A stretch of 64,000 nt of DNA, taken from Streptomyces profundus (GTDB lineage Bacteria; Actinomycetota; Actinomycetes; Streptomycetales; Streptomycetaceae). Numbering within the stretch: position 1 is the first letter of the stretch; every line of letters begins with the position of its first letter. The notes beneath the pieces were generated by a model. That model did not search any database, was not told where the DNA came from, and saw nothing but the letters and a program-made list of their open reading frames with translations. This document shows, piece after piece, positions 1 through 8,042 of this stretch. Made by a program: the position numbers and the translations under genes. The stretch is taken from contig NZ_CP082362.1 in the NCBI RefSeq assembly GCF_020740535.1, positions 4,214,501-4,278,500 on the forward strand, written 5' to 3'.

Positions 1-1148
1 TGCTGCGCGGCTTCGGCTCGGTCGGCCGGCTCGCCGAACGCAACGCGCTGCGCAACCCGCGCCGCACTGGCGCCACCGCCTCCGCGCTGATGATCGGCCT
101 CGCGCTGGTCGCCGGCCTGTCGGTGATCGGCTCATCCATGGTCGCCTCGGCTCGCGACCAGATCGACTCGTCACTCGGCTCCGACTACGTCGTCACCACC
201 AGCATGTTCAGCGAGATCGTGCCCGAGGTGACGGCCGCCATCGAGGATGTGCCCGGCCTCGACCACATCAGCGAGTTCCGCATGGTCGACCTCGATGTGA
301 CGCTGCCGTCCGGCGACGTCCTTGAGCTCGACACCGTCGCCGCGGTCTCCGAGACCTATGACCGCGATGTGACCATGGAGACCCTGGAGGGCGACCTCTC
401 GTCGGCCCTCGCCCCCGGTGCCATCGCGGTGAGCGAGTCGCACGCCGAGGATGAGGGCATCGCCTTCGGCGACGAGCTGCTGGTCGCCTTCGACGGCGGC
501 GGCGAGACCACGCTGACGGTGGCGGCGATCATCGCCGACAGCGACATGCTCGGCGGCTGGCACTTCGGCGAGCAGACGCTGTTCGACCACGCCGACCAGG
601 TCCCGCTCCCGGTGACCCTCTACATCAGCGCCGTCGACGGCCAGCAGGACGCCGCCCGCGCCGCCCTGGACGCGGCCGTCGAGCCGTACCCCCAGATGGA
701 GGTCCGCGACCAGGCCGAGTTCAAGGACCTGATCGAGAGCCAGGTCGGCATGCTGCTCAACATGGTCTACGGCCTGCTGGCGCTGGCGATCATCGTGGCC
801 GTGCTGGGTGTGGTGAACACCCTGGCGCTCTCGGTGGTGGAACGCACCAGGGAGATCGGCCTGATGCGGGCCATCGGTCTCTCCCGCCGCCAGCTGCGCC
901 GGATGATTCGCCTGGAATCCGTGGTCATCGCCCTCTTCGGGGCGCTACTCGGCCTGGGCCTCGGCCTCGCCTGGGGCGCGGCCGGCCAGCAGCTGCTGGC
1001 CATGGAGGGCATGGAGTCGTTCGAGATCCCGTGGGGCACCATCATCGGTGTCTTCATCGGCTCCGCGGTGGTCGGCCTGCTGGCCGCCCTGCTGCCGGCC
1101 TTCCGCGCCGGCCGGATGAACGTGCTGAACGCCATCGCCACCGAGTGA
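1..1148 (+). CDS. ABC transporter permease, FtsX/MacB-type, C-terminal part (5' end outside window)
   Basis: The reading frame is open from position 3, so the gene starts before the window. The visible 382 residues begin with a basic segment (RLAERNALRNPRR) that commonly ends the first FtsX repeat. A membrane helix (about MIGLALVAGLSVIG) and a roughly 200-residue extracytoplasmic MacB-like domain follow. Three C-terminal helices carry the FtsX hallmark VERTREIGLMRAIGLSRRQ between the first two. The protein ends in the usual ...NVLNAIATE. It should act in the membrane with an ATPase in lipoprotein-type export or mechanotransmission. No ATPase gene adjoins it here; the nearest matching ATPase is at 30110-30877. 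A strong hairpin follows the stop. Confidence 0.9.
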   Translation, partial: LRGFGSVGRLAERNALRNPRRTGATASALMIGLALVAGLSVIGSSMVASARDQIDSSLGSDYVVTTSMFSEIVPEVTAAIEDVPGLDHISEFRMVDLDVTLPSGDVLELDTVAAVSETYDRDVTMETLEGDLSSALAPGAIAVSESHAEDEGIAFGDELLVAFDGGGETTLTVAAIIADSDMLGGWHFGEQTLFDHADQVPLPVTLYISAVDGQQDAARAALDAAVEPYPQMEVRDQAEFKDLIESQVGMLLNMVYGLLALAIIVAVLGVVNTLALSVVERTREIGLMRAIGLSRRQLRRMIRLESVVIALFGALLGLGLGLAWGAAGQQLLAMEGMESFEIPWGTIIGVFIGSAVVGLLAALLPAFRAGRMNVLNAIATE

Positions 1149-1176
1149 CCCTCGGGCCGCGACGGCCACCCACCCC

Positions 1177-1212
1177 CTCGGGGCCGCGACCCAGCCGGGT
1201 CGCGGCCCCGAG
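1177..1212. terminator. Strong hairpin after the ABC permease
   Basis: A perfect 16-bp stem (CTCGGGGCCGCGACCC and its complement) closes a 4-nt AGCC loop 28 nt after the permease stop. There is no T-tract, which is usual for terminators in this group. Confidence 0.8.
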
Positions 1213-1223
1213 CCGTACGTTCC

Positions 1224-1252
1224 TTGCCTCCAAGGCAAGTAATTTGCCTCAG
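1224..1252 (+). promoter_or_regulatory. Candidate operator of the XRE-cupin regulator
   Basis: TTGCCT-CCA-AGGCAA (1224-1238) is a perfect inverted repeat. A further half-site, TTGCCTC, follows at 1244-1250. It lies about 40-55 nt before the regulator start, so autoregulation is a reasonable inference. Confidence 0.5.
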
Positions 1253-1280
1253 AGGGAAGAGGCGTGGCTCAATCGTGGGT

Positions 1281-1916
1281 ATGCCCCCTGGCTCCTCCGG
1301 CTTCCCCGACCCCTCGGCCTCCGCTTCGGTCGCCGCGCGTGAGCTGCCCGTCATCTCGCCCCGGCTGCGGGAACTGCGCCGCCACGCCGGGCTGACCCTG
1401 GAGGCCGCGGCCCAGAGGGCGCAGCTGTCGCCCGCGCACCTCTCCCGACTGGAGACGGGCCATCGGCAGCCGTCGCTCCCCGTGCTGCTCGGCCTCGCCC
1501 GGATCTACGGCACCACCGTCTCCGGCCTGCTCGGCGAGACCGCCGCCCTTCCCGACCCCGTCATCCGCGCCGGCGAGGCGGTGCCCCAGGAGGTCGGCGG
1601 CTGGTCCTACCGGCAGGCCGGCGCCCCCGGCCGCGCCATGCACGCGCTGCGCGTGAGCGTCCCGGCCGGCGGCGGCCAGAGCGACCTGGTCCGGGTGCAC
1701 CCGGGCGAGGAGTGGCTGCACGTCCTGTCCGGCCGACTGCTGCTCTCCCTCGGCGACTTCGAGCACACCCTCGACGCGGGGGACAGCGCCCACTTCGACT
1801 CCCTGACCCCGCACCGCATCCGTGCCGCCACCGCCCGGGGCGCCGAACTGCTCTTCGTGCACACGCTGCTGCGCAGCGCCGACGCCGAACTGTGCCTGGG
1901 CGAACCCCGCCACTGA
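1281..1916 (+). CDS. XRE-family transcriptional regulator with C-terminal cupin domain
   Basis: The 211-aa protein has an N-terminal XRE helix-turn-helix at about residues 25-80 (LRELRRHAGLTLEAAAQRAQ, then LSPAHLSRLETGHRQPS). A cupin_2 barrel follows at about 130-205 (HPGEEWLHVLSGRL, DAGDSAHFDSLTPHRI). In this family the cupin senses a small ligand and the helix-turn-helix represses a neighbouring gene. ATG 1281 is chosen; GTG 1275 is equally possible because the purine-rich RBS (GAGGGAAGAGG) ends near 1262. A palindrome lies upstream, and a 39-aa membrane protein follows 33 nt after the stop, probably in the same operon. The ligand cannot be told from sequence. Confidence 0.88.
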   Translation: MPPGSSGFPDPSASASVAARELPVISPRLRELRRHAGLTLEAAAQRAQLSPAHLSRLETGHRQPSLPVLLGLARIYGTTVSGLLGETAALPDPVIRAGEAVPQEVGGWSYRQAGAPGRAMHALRVSVPAGGGQSDLVRVHPGEEWLHVLSGRLLLSLGDFEHTLDAGDSAHFDSLTPHRIRAATARGAELLFVHTLLRSADAELCLGEPRH

Positions 1917-1949
1917 GCCGCCCGAACCTGTTCGAAGGAGAACCCGGTC

Positions 1950-2069
1950 ATGCCAGACATGCGCAAGGACACCATTCCCCGGGGCCTGTGGATCCGGGTC
2001 CTCCTCTACGGCCTCGTGGGCCATATCCTCGCGGGCTTCCTCGTTCTCCTCTTCACCGTCGGCAAGTAG
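1950..2069 (+). CDS. 39-aa single-pass membrane protein, DUF6126-like
   Basis: This short ORF encodes 39 residues. A charged N-terminus (MPDMRKDTIPRGLW) precedes one hydrophobic helix (IRVLLYGLVGHILAGFLVLL) and a short GK end. A good RBS (GAAGGAG, 1934-1940) sits 9 nt before the ATG. As I remember, Streptomyces genomes often have such a protein (DUF6126) directly after an XRE-cupin regulator, and the 33-nt gap here fits an operon. Function is unknown; a small transporter accessory or membrane sensor is only a guess. Confidence 0.75.
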   Translation: MPDMRKDTIPRGLWIRVLLYGLVGHILAGFLVLLFTVGK

Positions 2070-2092
2070 CCGCCACACGGGGAAGGGCGCGG

Positions 2093-2422
2093 TCAGATGC
2101 CCGGCCCATAGCCGGGATCCGGGTGCTGGCGCGGTGACCACCACTCCAGGGCACCCCACAGCCCGAGGCCGAGCGCCGCGAGGGCGACGACCAGAGCGAC
2201 CGAAGGCCGCGACCCGAGCCGGCAGGCCAGCGCCCAGGCGAGCGCGGGAAAGAGCGCGCAGGCGAGCACGACGAGCGGCACGCTCAGATCACGGGCGTGG
2301 TGCTCGAAACCGCCGTCCAGACTGAACGCGGCGCGCGGCCCCGCCAACAGCGCCGACGACACCGCCCCCACCCCGGCCAGGGCCAACCCCACACCGCGGG
2401 AGCGCTCCGCGACCGTACCCAT
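2093..2422 (-). CDS. Hypothetical small membrane protein (about 3 helices)
   Basis: The 109-aa product starts MGTVAERSRG and has three hydrophobic stretches: GLALAGVGAVSSALLAG, VPLVVLACALFPALAWALAC and VALVVALAALGLGLWGALEW. The end is polar (SPRQHPDPGYGPGI). The ATG at 2422 is preceded by GGGAGGG at good spacing; the reading frame stays open further upstream but only with low-complexity sequence. It converges on the XRE operon, and the 107-bp repeat array begins about 190 bp upstream. I do not recognise a family. Confidence 0.6.
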   Translation of the reverse strand: MGTVAERSRGVGLALAGVGAVSSALLAGPRAAFSLDGGFEHHARDLSVPLVVLACALFPALAWALACRLGSRPSVALVVALAALGLGLWGALEWWSPRQHPDPGYGPGI

Positions 2423-2607
2423 GAGCCCTCCCAACACCGCCCTACCCGAACACCCGGTAGACGCCGACCAGCCACCCCCCGGTTCTCTTCCCCCTGCGCC
2501 AGCCCCCCCACCGCGACCCGACCGGGCGAAACCCACGCGTCGAGCCACAACACGCTCAACGGCCGCGCTTCCACCCCGCTCCGCGTCAACGGCCCGGCCA
2601 GGCCGCG

Positions 2608-3347
2608 GCCCGCGCTCGGTCCGCTCACGCCGGTCCGGCGTGAGGACGCCGCGCGGTGGGTGGTGTGCTTTCGGTCCGTCTGTGCCTGTGGGGCGCGGAG
2701 CGGTCCCGGCCGAAGCCCGCGTTTGGTCCGTTCAGGCCGGTCGGGCGTGGGGACGCCGCGCGGTGGGTGGTGTGCTTTCGGTCCGTCTGTGCCTGTGGGG
2801 CGCGGAGCGCTCCCGGCTGGGGCCCGTGTTTGGTTCGTTCAGGCCGGTCGGGCGTGGGGACGCCGCGCGGTGGGTGGTGTGCTTTCGGTCCGTCTGTGCC
2901 TGTGGGGCGCGGAGCGGTCCCGGCCGGGGCCCGCGTTTGGTCCGTTCACGCCGGTCGGGCGTGAGGACGCCGTTCACGCCGGTCCGGCGTGGGGACGCCG
3001 CGCGGTGGGTGGTGTGCTTTCGGTCCGTCTGTGCCTGTGGGGCGCGGAGCGGTCCCGGCTGGAGCCCGTGTTTGGTTCGTTCAGGCCGGTCCGGCGTGAG
3101 GACGCCGCGCGGTGGGTGGTGTGCTTTCGGTCCGTCTGTGCCTGTGGGGCGCGGAGCGCTCCCGGCCGGGGCCTGCGTTTGGTCCGTTCACGCCGGTCGG
3201 GCGTGAGGGCATCGCGCGGTGGGTGGTGTGCTTTCGGTCCGTCTGAGCCTGCGGGGCGCGGAGCGCTGCCGGCCGGGGCCCGCGCTCGGTCCGTTCAGGC
3301 CGGTCCGGCGTGAGGACGCCGTTCACGCCCGTCCGGCGTCAGGACGC
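2608..3347. repeat. 107-bp tandem repeat array, six copies
   Basis: The core GCGGTGGGTGGTGTGCTTTC recurs at 2653, 2760, 2867, 3002, 3109 and 3216. Spacing is exactly 107 bp, except one interval of 135 bp that carries a 28-bp duplication. Copies differ at a few sites (GCGGTCCC or GCGCTCCC; GTGAGG or GTGGGG). At the unit junctions GGCGT-GAGG/GGGG-ACGCC forms a short hairpin, intact in most copies (weaker near 3202-3215). 107 is not a multiple of 3, so apparent proteins rotate through frames and are not credible. The array fills the gap between the small membrane protein and the end of the LacI gene, where the last hairpin overlaps the stop codon. Confidence 0.95.
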
Positions 3348-4430
3348 CGTGGATTCGCGGATGATCAGGGTCGGCTGGCGTACTTTCGGGGCCTCCGCGC
3401 CAGCGGACTCCGCGGAACCGTTCAGGATGGCGAACATCGTGGCCGCCGCCGCGCGGCCAAGTTGGCTGAGGTCCTGGGCGATGGTGGTCAGCCGGGGGTG
3501 GACCAACTCCCCTATGGGCAGGTCGTCGTAGCCGATGACGGAGAGGTCGCGGGGCACCTCGAAGCCCAGCCGGCGCGCCTCGCTCATGCCGGCCACGGCC
3601 ATCGTGTCGTTGGCGAAGAGCACCGCCGTCGGCCGGCGTTCCGGCTCCGCTCCGGAGAGCAGTTCCCGCACCGCCCGTACCGCCGCGTCCGCGGTGAAGT
3701 CCGAGACCATGATCCGGGCCGGCCGCAACCCCCGTTCGGCCAGGGCGGATTCGAAGACCCGGCGGCGGAATACGGTGTGCACCCGGTCTTCTGGGCCCGA
3801 GACATAGGCGACGCGGCGGTGGCCGAGGTCCGCCAGGTGGTCGACGGCCGCCCTGATCCCGGCGTCCTGTTCGCCGCCGGATCGGACGGAGGGGACGGGG
3901 TCGTCGCGCCAGGGCGTGCCGACGAGCACCGCCGGCAGTTGGAGCTGGCGGAGCAGCTCGAACCTGCCGTCGCCGACCCGGCTCTCGGTGAGGATCACCC
4001 CGTCGACCCGCCGTTCCTCGGCCAGCCGGCGGTAGGCCCGCTCCTCCGCGCCCGGCTCCTCGCCGACGATATGCAGCAGCAAACCGTAGTCCGCCGGGGC
4101 GAGTTCGCTCTCGATGCCGGAGATCAGCACCGAGAAGTGCGGGTCGGTGGCCAGGACGTCGGCCGACCGGCCGGCGACCATGCCGATGGCCTTGGTCCGC
4201 GCGCCGCGCAGGGCCACCGCCGTGGCGGACGGCGACCAACGCAGCTTGTCCGCCGCGTCCAGCACCCGTTGCCGGGTGGGCGCCGAGATCCCGGGCCGGT
4301 TGTTGACCACCTTGGAGACGGCCGAGACCGAGACGCCGGCCAGGGCCGCCACATCGGCGATCGTCGGCTTGTCGGACCTTCGCCCGCGTCCGGGGTTCTT
4401 CTGTGCCGCCAAGTGCTGGACCTGACCCAT
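3339..4430 (-). CDS. LacI-family transcriptional repressor
   Basis: The 363-aa protein has a classical LacI helix-turn-helix (PTIADVAALAGVSVSAVSKV) with hinge (WSPSATAVALR), then a periplasmic-binding-protein-like sensor domain ending IIRESTAS. It is divergent from the glycoside hydrolase gene and most likely represses it and the following enolase-superfamily gene in response to a sugar. The ATG at 4430 lacks an RBS. TAACGT lies 7 nt upstream on the coding strand, so a leaderless mRNA is likely. Two AACGTT motifs 13 bp apart (4437-4442 and 4450-4455) overlap that promoter and could mediate autoregulation. Confidence 0.9.
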   Translation of the reverse strand: MGQVQHLAAQKNPGRGRRSDKPTIADVAALAGVSVSAVSKVVNNRPGISAPTRQRVLDAADKLRWSPSATAVALRGARTKAIGMVAGRSADVLATDPHFSVLISGIESELAPADYGLLLHIVGEEPGAEERAYRRLAEERRVDGVILTESRVGDGRFELLRQLQLPAVLVGTPWRDDPVPSVRSGGEQDAGIRAAVDHLADLGHRRVAYVSGPEDRVHTVFRRRVFESALAERGLRPARIMVSDFTADAAVRAVRELLSGAEPERRPTAVLFANDTMAVAGMSEARRLGFEVPRDLSVIGYDDLPIGELVHPRLTTIAQDLSQLGRAAAATMFAILNGSAESAGAEAPKVRQPTLIIRESTAS

Positions 4431-4509
4431 CGGGAGAACGTTACGAGAAAACGTTGCACGGACTGAGGAGTACCGCATGGTAGCGCGGCAAGTCCGCTCA
4501 CTCAATCTC

Positions 4510-4538
4510 TCGACAGCCAACTAGTAAAACGATATACC
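4510..4538 (+). promoter_or_regulatory. Promoter with LacI-type operator before the glycoside hydrolase
   Basis: TCGACA (4510-4515) and TATACC (4533-4538) are 17 bp apart. The imperfect palindrome GTAAAACGATATAC (4524-4537) has the central CG typical of LacI-family operators and covers the -10 region. The match is by eye only. Confidence 0.5.
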
Positions 4539-4578
4539 TGAGGGGCCACACAGCGGCCCCGAGCAGAGGAACCAGGCG

Positions 4579-6621
4579 ATGAGGCGCAACGCGGCCAAGC
4601 TCCGCACCACCCCGCAGACCACCAGCGTGCCCAGCGGCGGCCAGCCATCCGTCGGCCGGGAAGGCGGCCAGGAAGGCGGTCAGGAGGAAGGCGAGGCCAC
4701 CATCTGGATCGGCGTGAACTACTGGTCCCGCACCGGCGGCCCGCTGATGTGGCGGGACTACCGCCCCGAGGTGGTGGACGAGGAGTTGAAGGTGATGCGG
4801 GAGCACGGCATCACGCTGACCCGCTCGTTCTTCTTCTGGCCCGACTTCATGCCGGCCGAGAACACCCTCGACCCCGAGATGCTGGCCCACTACGACGATT
4901 TCCTGGACCGGCACCAGGCCCAGGGGATGCACACCATCCCCACCTTCATCGTCGGTCACATGTCGGGGCAGAACTGGGACCCGGTCTGGCGCGGTGGGCG
5001 CGACATCTTCGGCGACGCCTCGTTCGTCGCGCAACAGGAGTGGTACGTCCGCGAGTTGACCCAGCGCTGGAAGGACCACCCGGCGGTCGCCGGCTGGCTG
5101 CTCACCAACGAGATCCCGATCTACGGCGACTGGCGGTCCCGTGGCATCGGCACCCTGGACGCCACCACCGTCACGGCCTGGGCGAAGACCCTGGTGAACG
5201 CCATCAGGGGGACGGGGGCCCGGCAGCCGGTCTCCATCGGCGACGGCGCCTGGGGCGTGGAGATGACCGGTGCCGACAACGGTTTCCGGGTGCGCGATCT
5301 GGAGCCGCTGATCGACTTCCACGGCCCGCATGTCTACCGGATGGAGACGGACCCGGTGCGCCAGCACCTGGGCGCCGCCTTCGTCTGCGAGCTGCTGGAC
5401 ATCGGCGGAAAGCCGGTGATCATGGAGGAGTTCGGCGTGACCTCGGACTATGTCTCCGAGGAGAACGCCGCACACTACTACCGGCAGATCCTGCACAACA
5501 CCCTGCTGGCCGGTGCCACCGGCTGGATGCCCTGGAACAACACGGACTACGACGCCCTCTGGGACCAGGAACCGTACAGCCACCATCCCTTCGAGATGCA
5601 TTTCGGCATCACCGACGAGGCGGGGCGTCCCAAGGAGCAGCTGCGTGAGGTCAAGCGGTTCACCGAGCTGCTGGCCCGGGTCGACTTCGGCCGGCTGCAC
5701 CGCCAGGACACCCGGGTGGCGCTCGTCGTCTCCTCGTTCCTGGAGAAGATGTACCCGTTCACGCAGCCCGAGGACGCCAGCAGTGTGCTGAACCACACCC
5801 GGCAGGCGTATGTCGCCGCCCGCGAGGCGGACCTGCCGGTCGGCGTGGCCCGCGAGGCGGACGGGCTGCCGGACGACTGCTCGCTCTATCTGCTGCCCTC
5901 GGCCAAGCAGCTGACCGCCGGCGGCTGGCGTCATCTGGTCCGGCGCGCGGAGGCGGGCGCCACCGTCTACGCCTCCTTCTTCACCGGTGAGCACGGCGTG
6001 CAACGCGGCCCGTGGTGGCCGAAGTTGGACGAGACCTTCGGCGTGGTCAAGAAGCTGCGCTACGGCCTGACCGAGCCCATCGAGGACGAGGAGCTGGTCC
6101 TCACCTTCCAGCGCGACTTCGGCACCATCAGGGCCGGCGAGCGGCTGACGTTCACCGTCGCCGGCACCGAGAACTCGCGCTCCTATCTGCCGGTCGAGCC
6201 GGACGGCGCCGAGGTGGTGGCCACCGACGCGCACGGCCGTCCCGCACTGCTGCGCCGTCGCCACGGCGCCGGTCAACTGGTGCTGTCCACCTACCCGGTC
6301 GAGCACATGGCGGCGGTCACGCCCCGGGTCAACCCGGAGCCCACCTGGCGGCTCTACGCGGCGTTGGCAGCCGAGGCCGGGGTGGTACCCGAGGTGTCGG
6401 TGGACGATCCCCGGGTGTTGGTGGCGCGGATGGTGCACGAGGAGGGACGGTCCTATGTGTGGTTCGTCAGCCAGCACGCGGCACCGCTCAGCGTCACGCC
6501 CACCATGGTCGCCGGCTCCCTGCGGGACCTTGAGGGCGAGAAACTGACCACGATCGAACTGCCGACCTATGGTGTGGTGATAGCCGAACTCGGGGAAGTC
6601 GACGACCGTGCGACGAGCTGA
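4579..6621 (+). CDS. Glycoside hydrolase (clan A, GH5/GH42-like), likely cytoplasmic
   Basis: The 680-aa protein has a TIM-barrel glycosidase domain after a short Gly/Gln-rich start. The acid/base Glu is probably E178 ([10 protein letters not shown]) and the nucleophile E284 ([10 protein letters not shown]). [18 protein letters not shown] supports a clan A retaining hydrolase. Residues from about 400 on resemble the GATase-like middle domain of GH42 enzymes, followed by a small beta domain. No signal peptide is visible, so it probably acts on imported oligosaccharides. The gene lies between a divergent LacI repressor and a mannonate-dehydratase-like gene 35 bp downstream, suggesting uronate- or mannose-containing substrates. 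The substrate is inferred from context, not shown. Confidence 0.82.
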   Translation: MRRNAAKLRTTPQTTSVPSGGQPSVGREGGQEGGQEEGEATIWIGVNYWSRTGGPLMWRDYRPEVVDEELKVMREHGITLTRSFFFWPDFMPAENTLDPEMLAHYDDFLDRHQAQGMHTIPTFIVGHMSGQNWDPVWRGGRDIFGDASFVAQQEWYVRELTQRWKDHPAVAGWLLTNEIPIYGDWRSRGIGTLDATTVTAWAKTLVNAIRGTGARQPVSIGDGAWGVEMTGADNGFRVRDLEPLIDFHGPHVYRMETDPVRQHLGAAFVCELLDIGGKPVIMEEFGVTSDYVSEENAAHYYRQILHNTLLAGATGWMPWNNTDYDALWDQEPYSHHPFEMHFGITDEAGRPKEQLREVKRFTELLARVDFGRLHRQDTRVALVVSSFLEKMYPFTQPEDASSVLNHTRQAYVAAREADLPVGVAREADGLPDDCSLYLLPSAKQLTAGGWRHLVRRAEAGATVYASFFTGEHGVQRGPWWPKLDETFGVVKKLRYGLTEPIEDEELVLTFQRDFGTIRAGERLTFTVAGTENSRSYLPVEPDGAEVVATDAHGRPALLRRRHGAGQLVLSTYPVEHMAAVTPRVNPEPTWRLYAALAAEAGVVPEVSVDDPRVLVARMVHEEGRSYVWFVSQHAAPLSVTPTMVAGSLRDLEGEKLTTIELPTYGVVIAELGEVDDRATS

Positions 6622-6656
6622 GCAGGGCAACCGGAGGATTGGGAAGGCGCGAAACC

Positions 6657-7910
6657 ATGCAGACAACCGAGCGGTCGCCGCTGCGGATCGAGTCGGCCGA
6701 GACCATCGTCACCAGCCCGGGGCGCAACTTCGTCACGTTGCGGATCACCACGGCTGACGGGTTGACGGGGCTCGGTGACGCCACCCTCAACGGGCGTGAA
6801 CTGGCCGTGGAGAGCTATCTCCGTGACCATGTCGCTCCGTTGTTGATCGGTCGCGACGCGGGCCGGATCGAGGACACCTGGCAGTACCTCTACCGTGGCG
6901 CCTACTGGCGACGCGGCCCCGTCACCATGGCCGCCATCGCCGCCGTGGACATGGCCCTGTGGGACATCAAGGCCAAGGCGGCGGGGATGCCGCTCTACCA
7001 ACTCCTCGGCGGCGCCTCGCGAACCGGCGCGCTCGCCTACGGCCACGCCTCGGGGCGGGACATACCCGAGCTGTTCGACTCCATCAGGGCGCACCTCGAC
7101 GAGGGGTTCCGCGCCATCCGGATCCAGACGGGCATCCCCGGCCTGGACTCCGTCTACGGGGTGGCGACCTCCACGGCCGGCGACGGGGAGCGCTACGACT
7201 ACGAGCCCGCGCGCCGCACCGCGCTCCCCGTCCAGGAGGCCTGGGACACCCGGGCCTATCTGCGCCATCTGCCGACCGTCTTCGAGGCGGTACGCAACGA
7301 GTTCGGCCCCGAGCTGCCGCTGCTGCACGACGGCCACCACCGGATGACGCCGATCCAGGCCGCCAAGCTGGGCAAGGCCCTGGAGCCCTATGACCTGTTC
7401 TGGCTGGAGGACGCCACCCCCGGCGAGGACCAGGCCGCGCTGCGGCTGATCCGCCAGCACACCACCACCCCGTTGGCGATCGGCGAGGTCTTCAACTCCG
7501 TTCACGACTACACCACGTTGCTCAGCGAGCGGCTGATCGACTATGTGCGCTCCGCCGTCACCCACACGGGCGGCATCACGGCCATGAAGAAGCTGCTGGA
7601 CCTGGCGGCGGTGTACGGCGCCAAGTCCGGTATCCACGGGCCGACGGACATCTCGCCGGTCGGCATGGCGGCGGCGCTCCATCTGGACATCGCCATCCAC
7701 AACTTCGGCATCCAGGAGTACATGCGCCACGACCCGCGCACCCTTGAGGTCTTCCGCACCTCCTACACCTTTGTCGACGGGCTGCTGCACCCGGGCGAGA
7801 ACCCCGGCCTGGGCGTGGAATTGGACGACGAGGCGGCGGCGGGCTTCCCCTACGCGCCCGCCTATCTGCCGGTGAACCGACTGCTCGACGGAACCGTTCA
7901 CGACTGGTAG
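6657..7910 (+). CDS. Enolase-superfamily dehydratase, ManD/RspA type (D-mannonate dehydratase-like)
   Basis: The 417-aa protein matches mandelate-racemase/ManD proteins. Metal ligands are likely D225 (LLHDGHHR), E251 (WLEDATPGE) and E277 (AIGEVFNS), evenly spaced by 26 residues. The ending ([12 protein letters not shown]) is typical of the RspA group. Established activity in the family is Mg-dependent dehydration of D-mannonate or D-gluconate to 2-keto-3-deoxygluconate; many members are slow or inactive. ATG 6657 has a GGGAAGG RBS. The gene is 35 bp after the glycosidase, so the pair is probably one LacI-controlled operon. A strong hairpin follows. Confidence 0.88.
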   Translation: MQTTERSPLRIESAETIVTSPGRNFVTLRITTADGLTGLGDATLNGRELAVESYLRDHVAPLLIGRDAGRIEDTWQYLYRGAYWRRGPVTMAAIAAVDMALWDIKAKAAGMPLYQLLGGASRTGALAYGHASGRDIPELFDSIRAHLDEGFRAIRIQTGIPGLDSVYGVATSTAGDGERYDYEPARRTALPVQEAWDTRAYLRHLPTVFEAVRNEFGPELPLLHDGHHRMTPIQAAKLGKALEPYDLFWLEDATPGEDQAALRLIRQHTTTPLAIGEVFNSVHDYTTLLSERLIDYVRSAVTHTGGITAMKKLLDLAAVYGAKSGIHGPTDISPVGMAAALHLDIAIHNFGIQEYMRHDPRTLEVFRTSYTFVDGLLHPGENPGLGVELDDEAAAGFPYAPAYLPVNRLLDGTVHDW

Positions 7911-7927
7911 CCGTTCTGCGGTGCCCG

Positions 7928-7967
7928 CGGTGGGGCCGGTGGTCGAGCGCGACCGCCGGCCCCACCG
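7928..7967. terminator. Hairpin after the ManD-like gene
   Basis: A stem of about 18 bp with one G-T pair (CGGTGGGGCCGGTGGTCG paired with CGACCGCCGGCCCCACCG) closes an AGCG loop, 17 nt after the stop codon. Confidence 0.8.
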
Positions 7968-8001
7968 TGCTGGGGGCAACACCCTTGACGGGGCAGGGTA
8001 G

Positions 8002-8020
8002 TTAGGTGAGGCTAACCTAC
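8002..8020 (+). promoter_or_regulatory. Iron box (DmdR/IdeR-type operator)
   Basis: TTAGGTGAGGCTAACCTAC differs from the 19-bp consensus TTAGGTTAGGCTAACCTAA at two positions. It lies 11 nt downstream of TTGACG (7985-7990) and so covers the expected -10 region of the methyltransferase gene, whose start is 22 nt further on. Repression under iron-replete conditions is the straightforward inference. Confidence 0.85.
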
Positions 8021-8042
8021 CTCCGACAGGAAGAGGTTTCCC

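Noticed and set aside
2297..3313. Long plus-strand frames across the repeat array that look like repetitive proteins
   Set aside because: The 107-bp period shifts the frame in each unit, all three frames stay open only because of base composition, and there is no RBS.
2608..3347. Possible CRISPR array
   Set aside because: Units are contiguous 107-bp tandem repeats without unique spacers, and there are no cas genes.
4498..6666. 722-aa minus-strand frame
   Set aside because: It is antisense to the glycoside hydrolase, rich in Gly, Arg, Val and His as expected of a shadow frame, with no motif.
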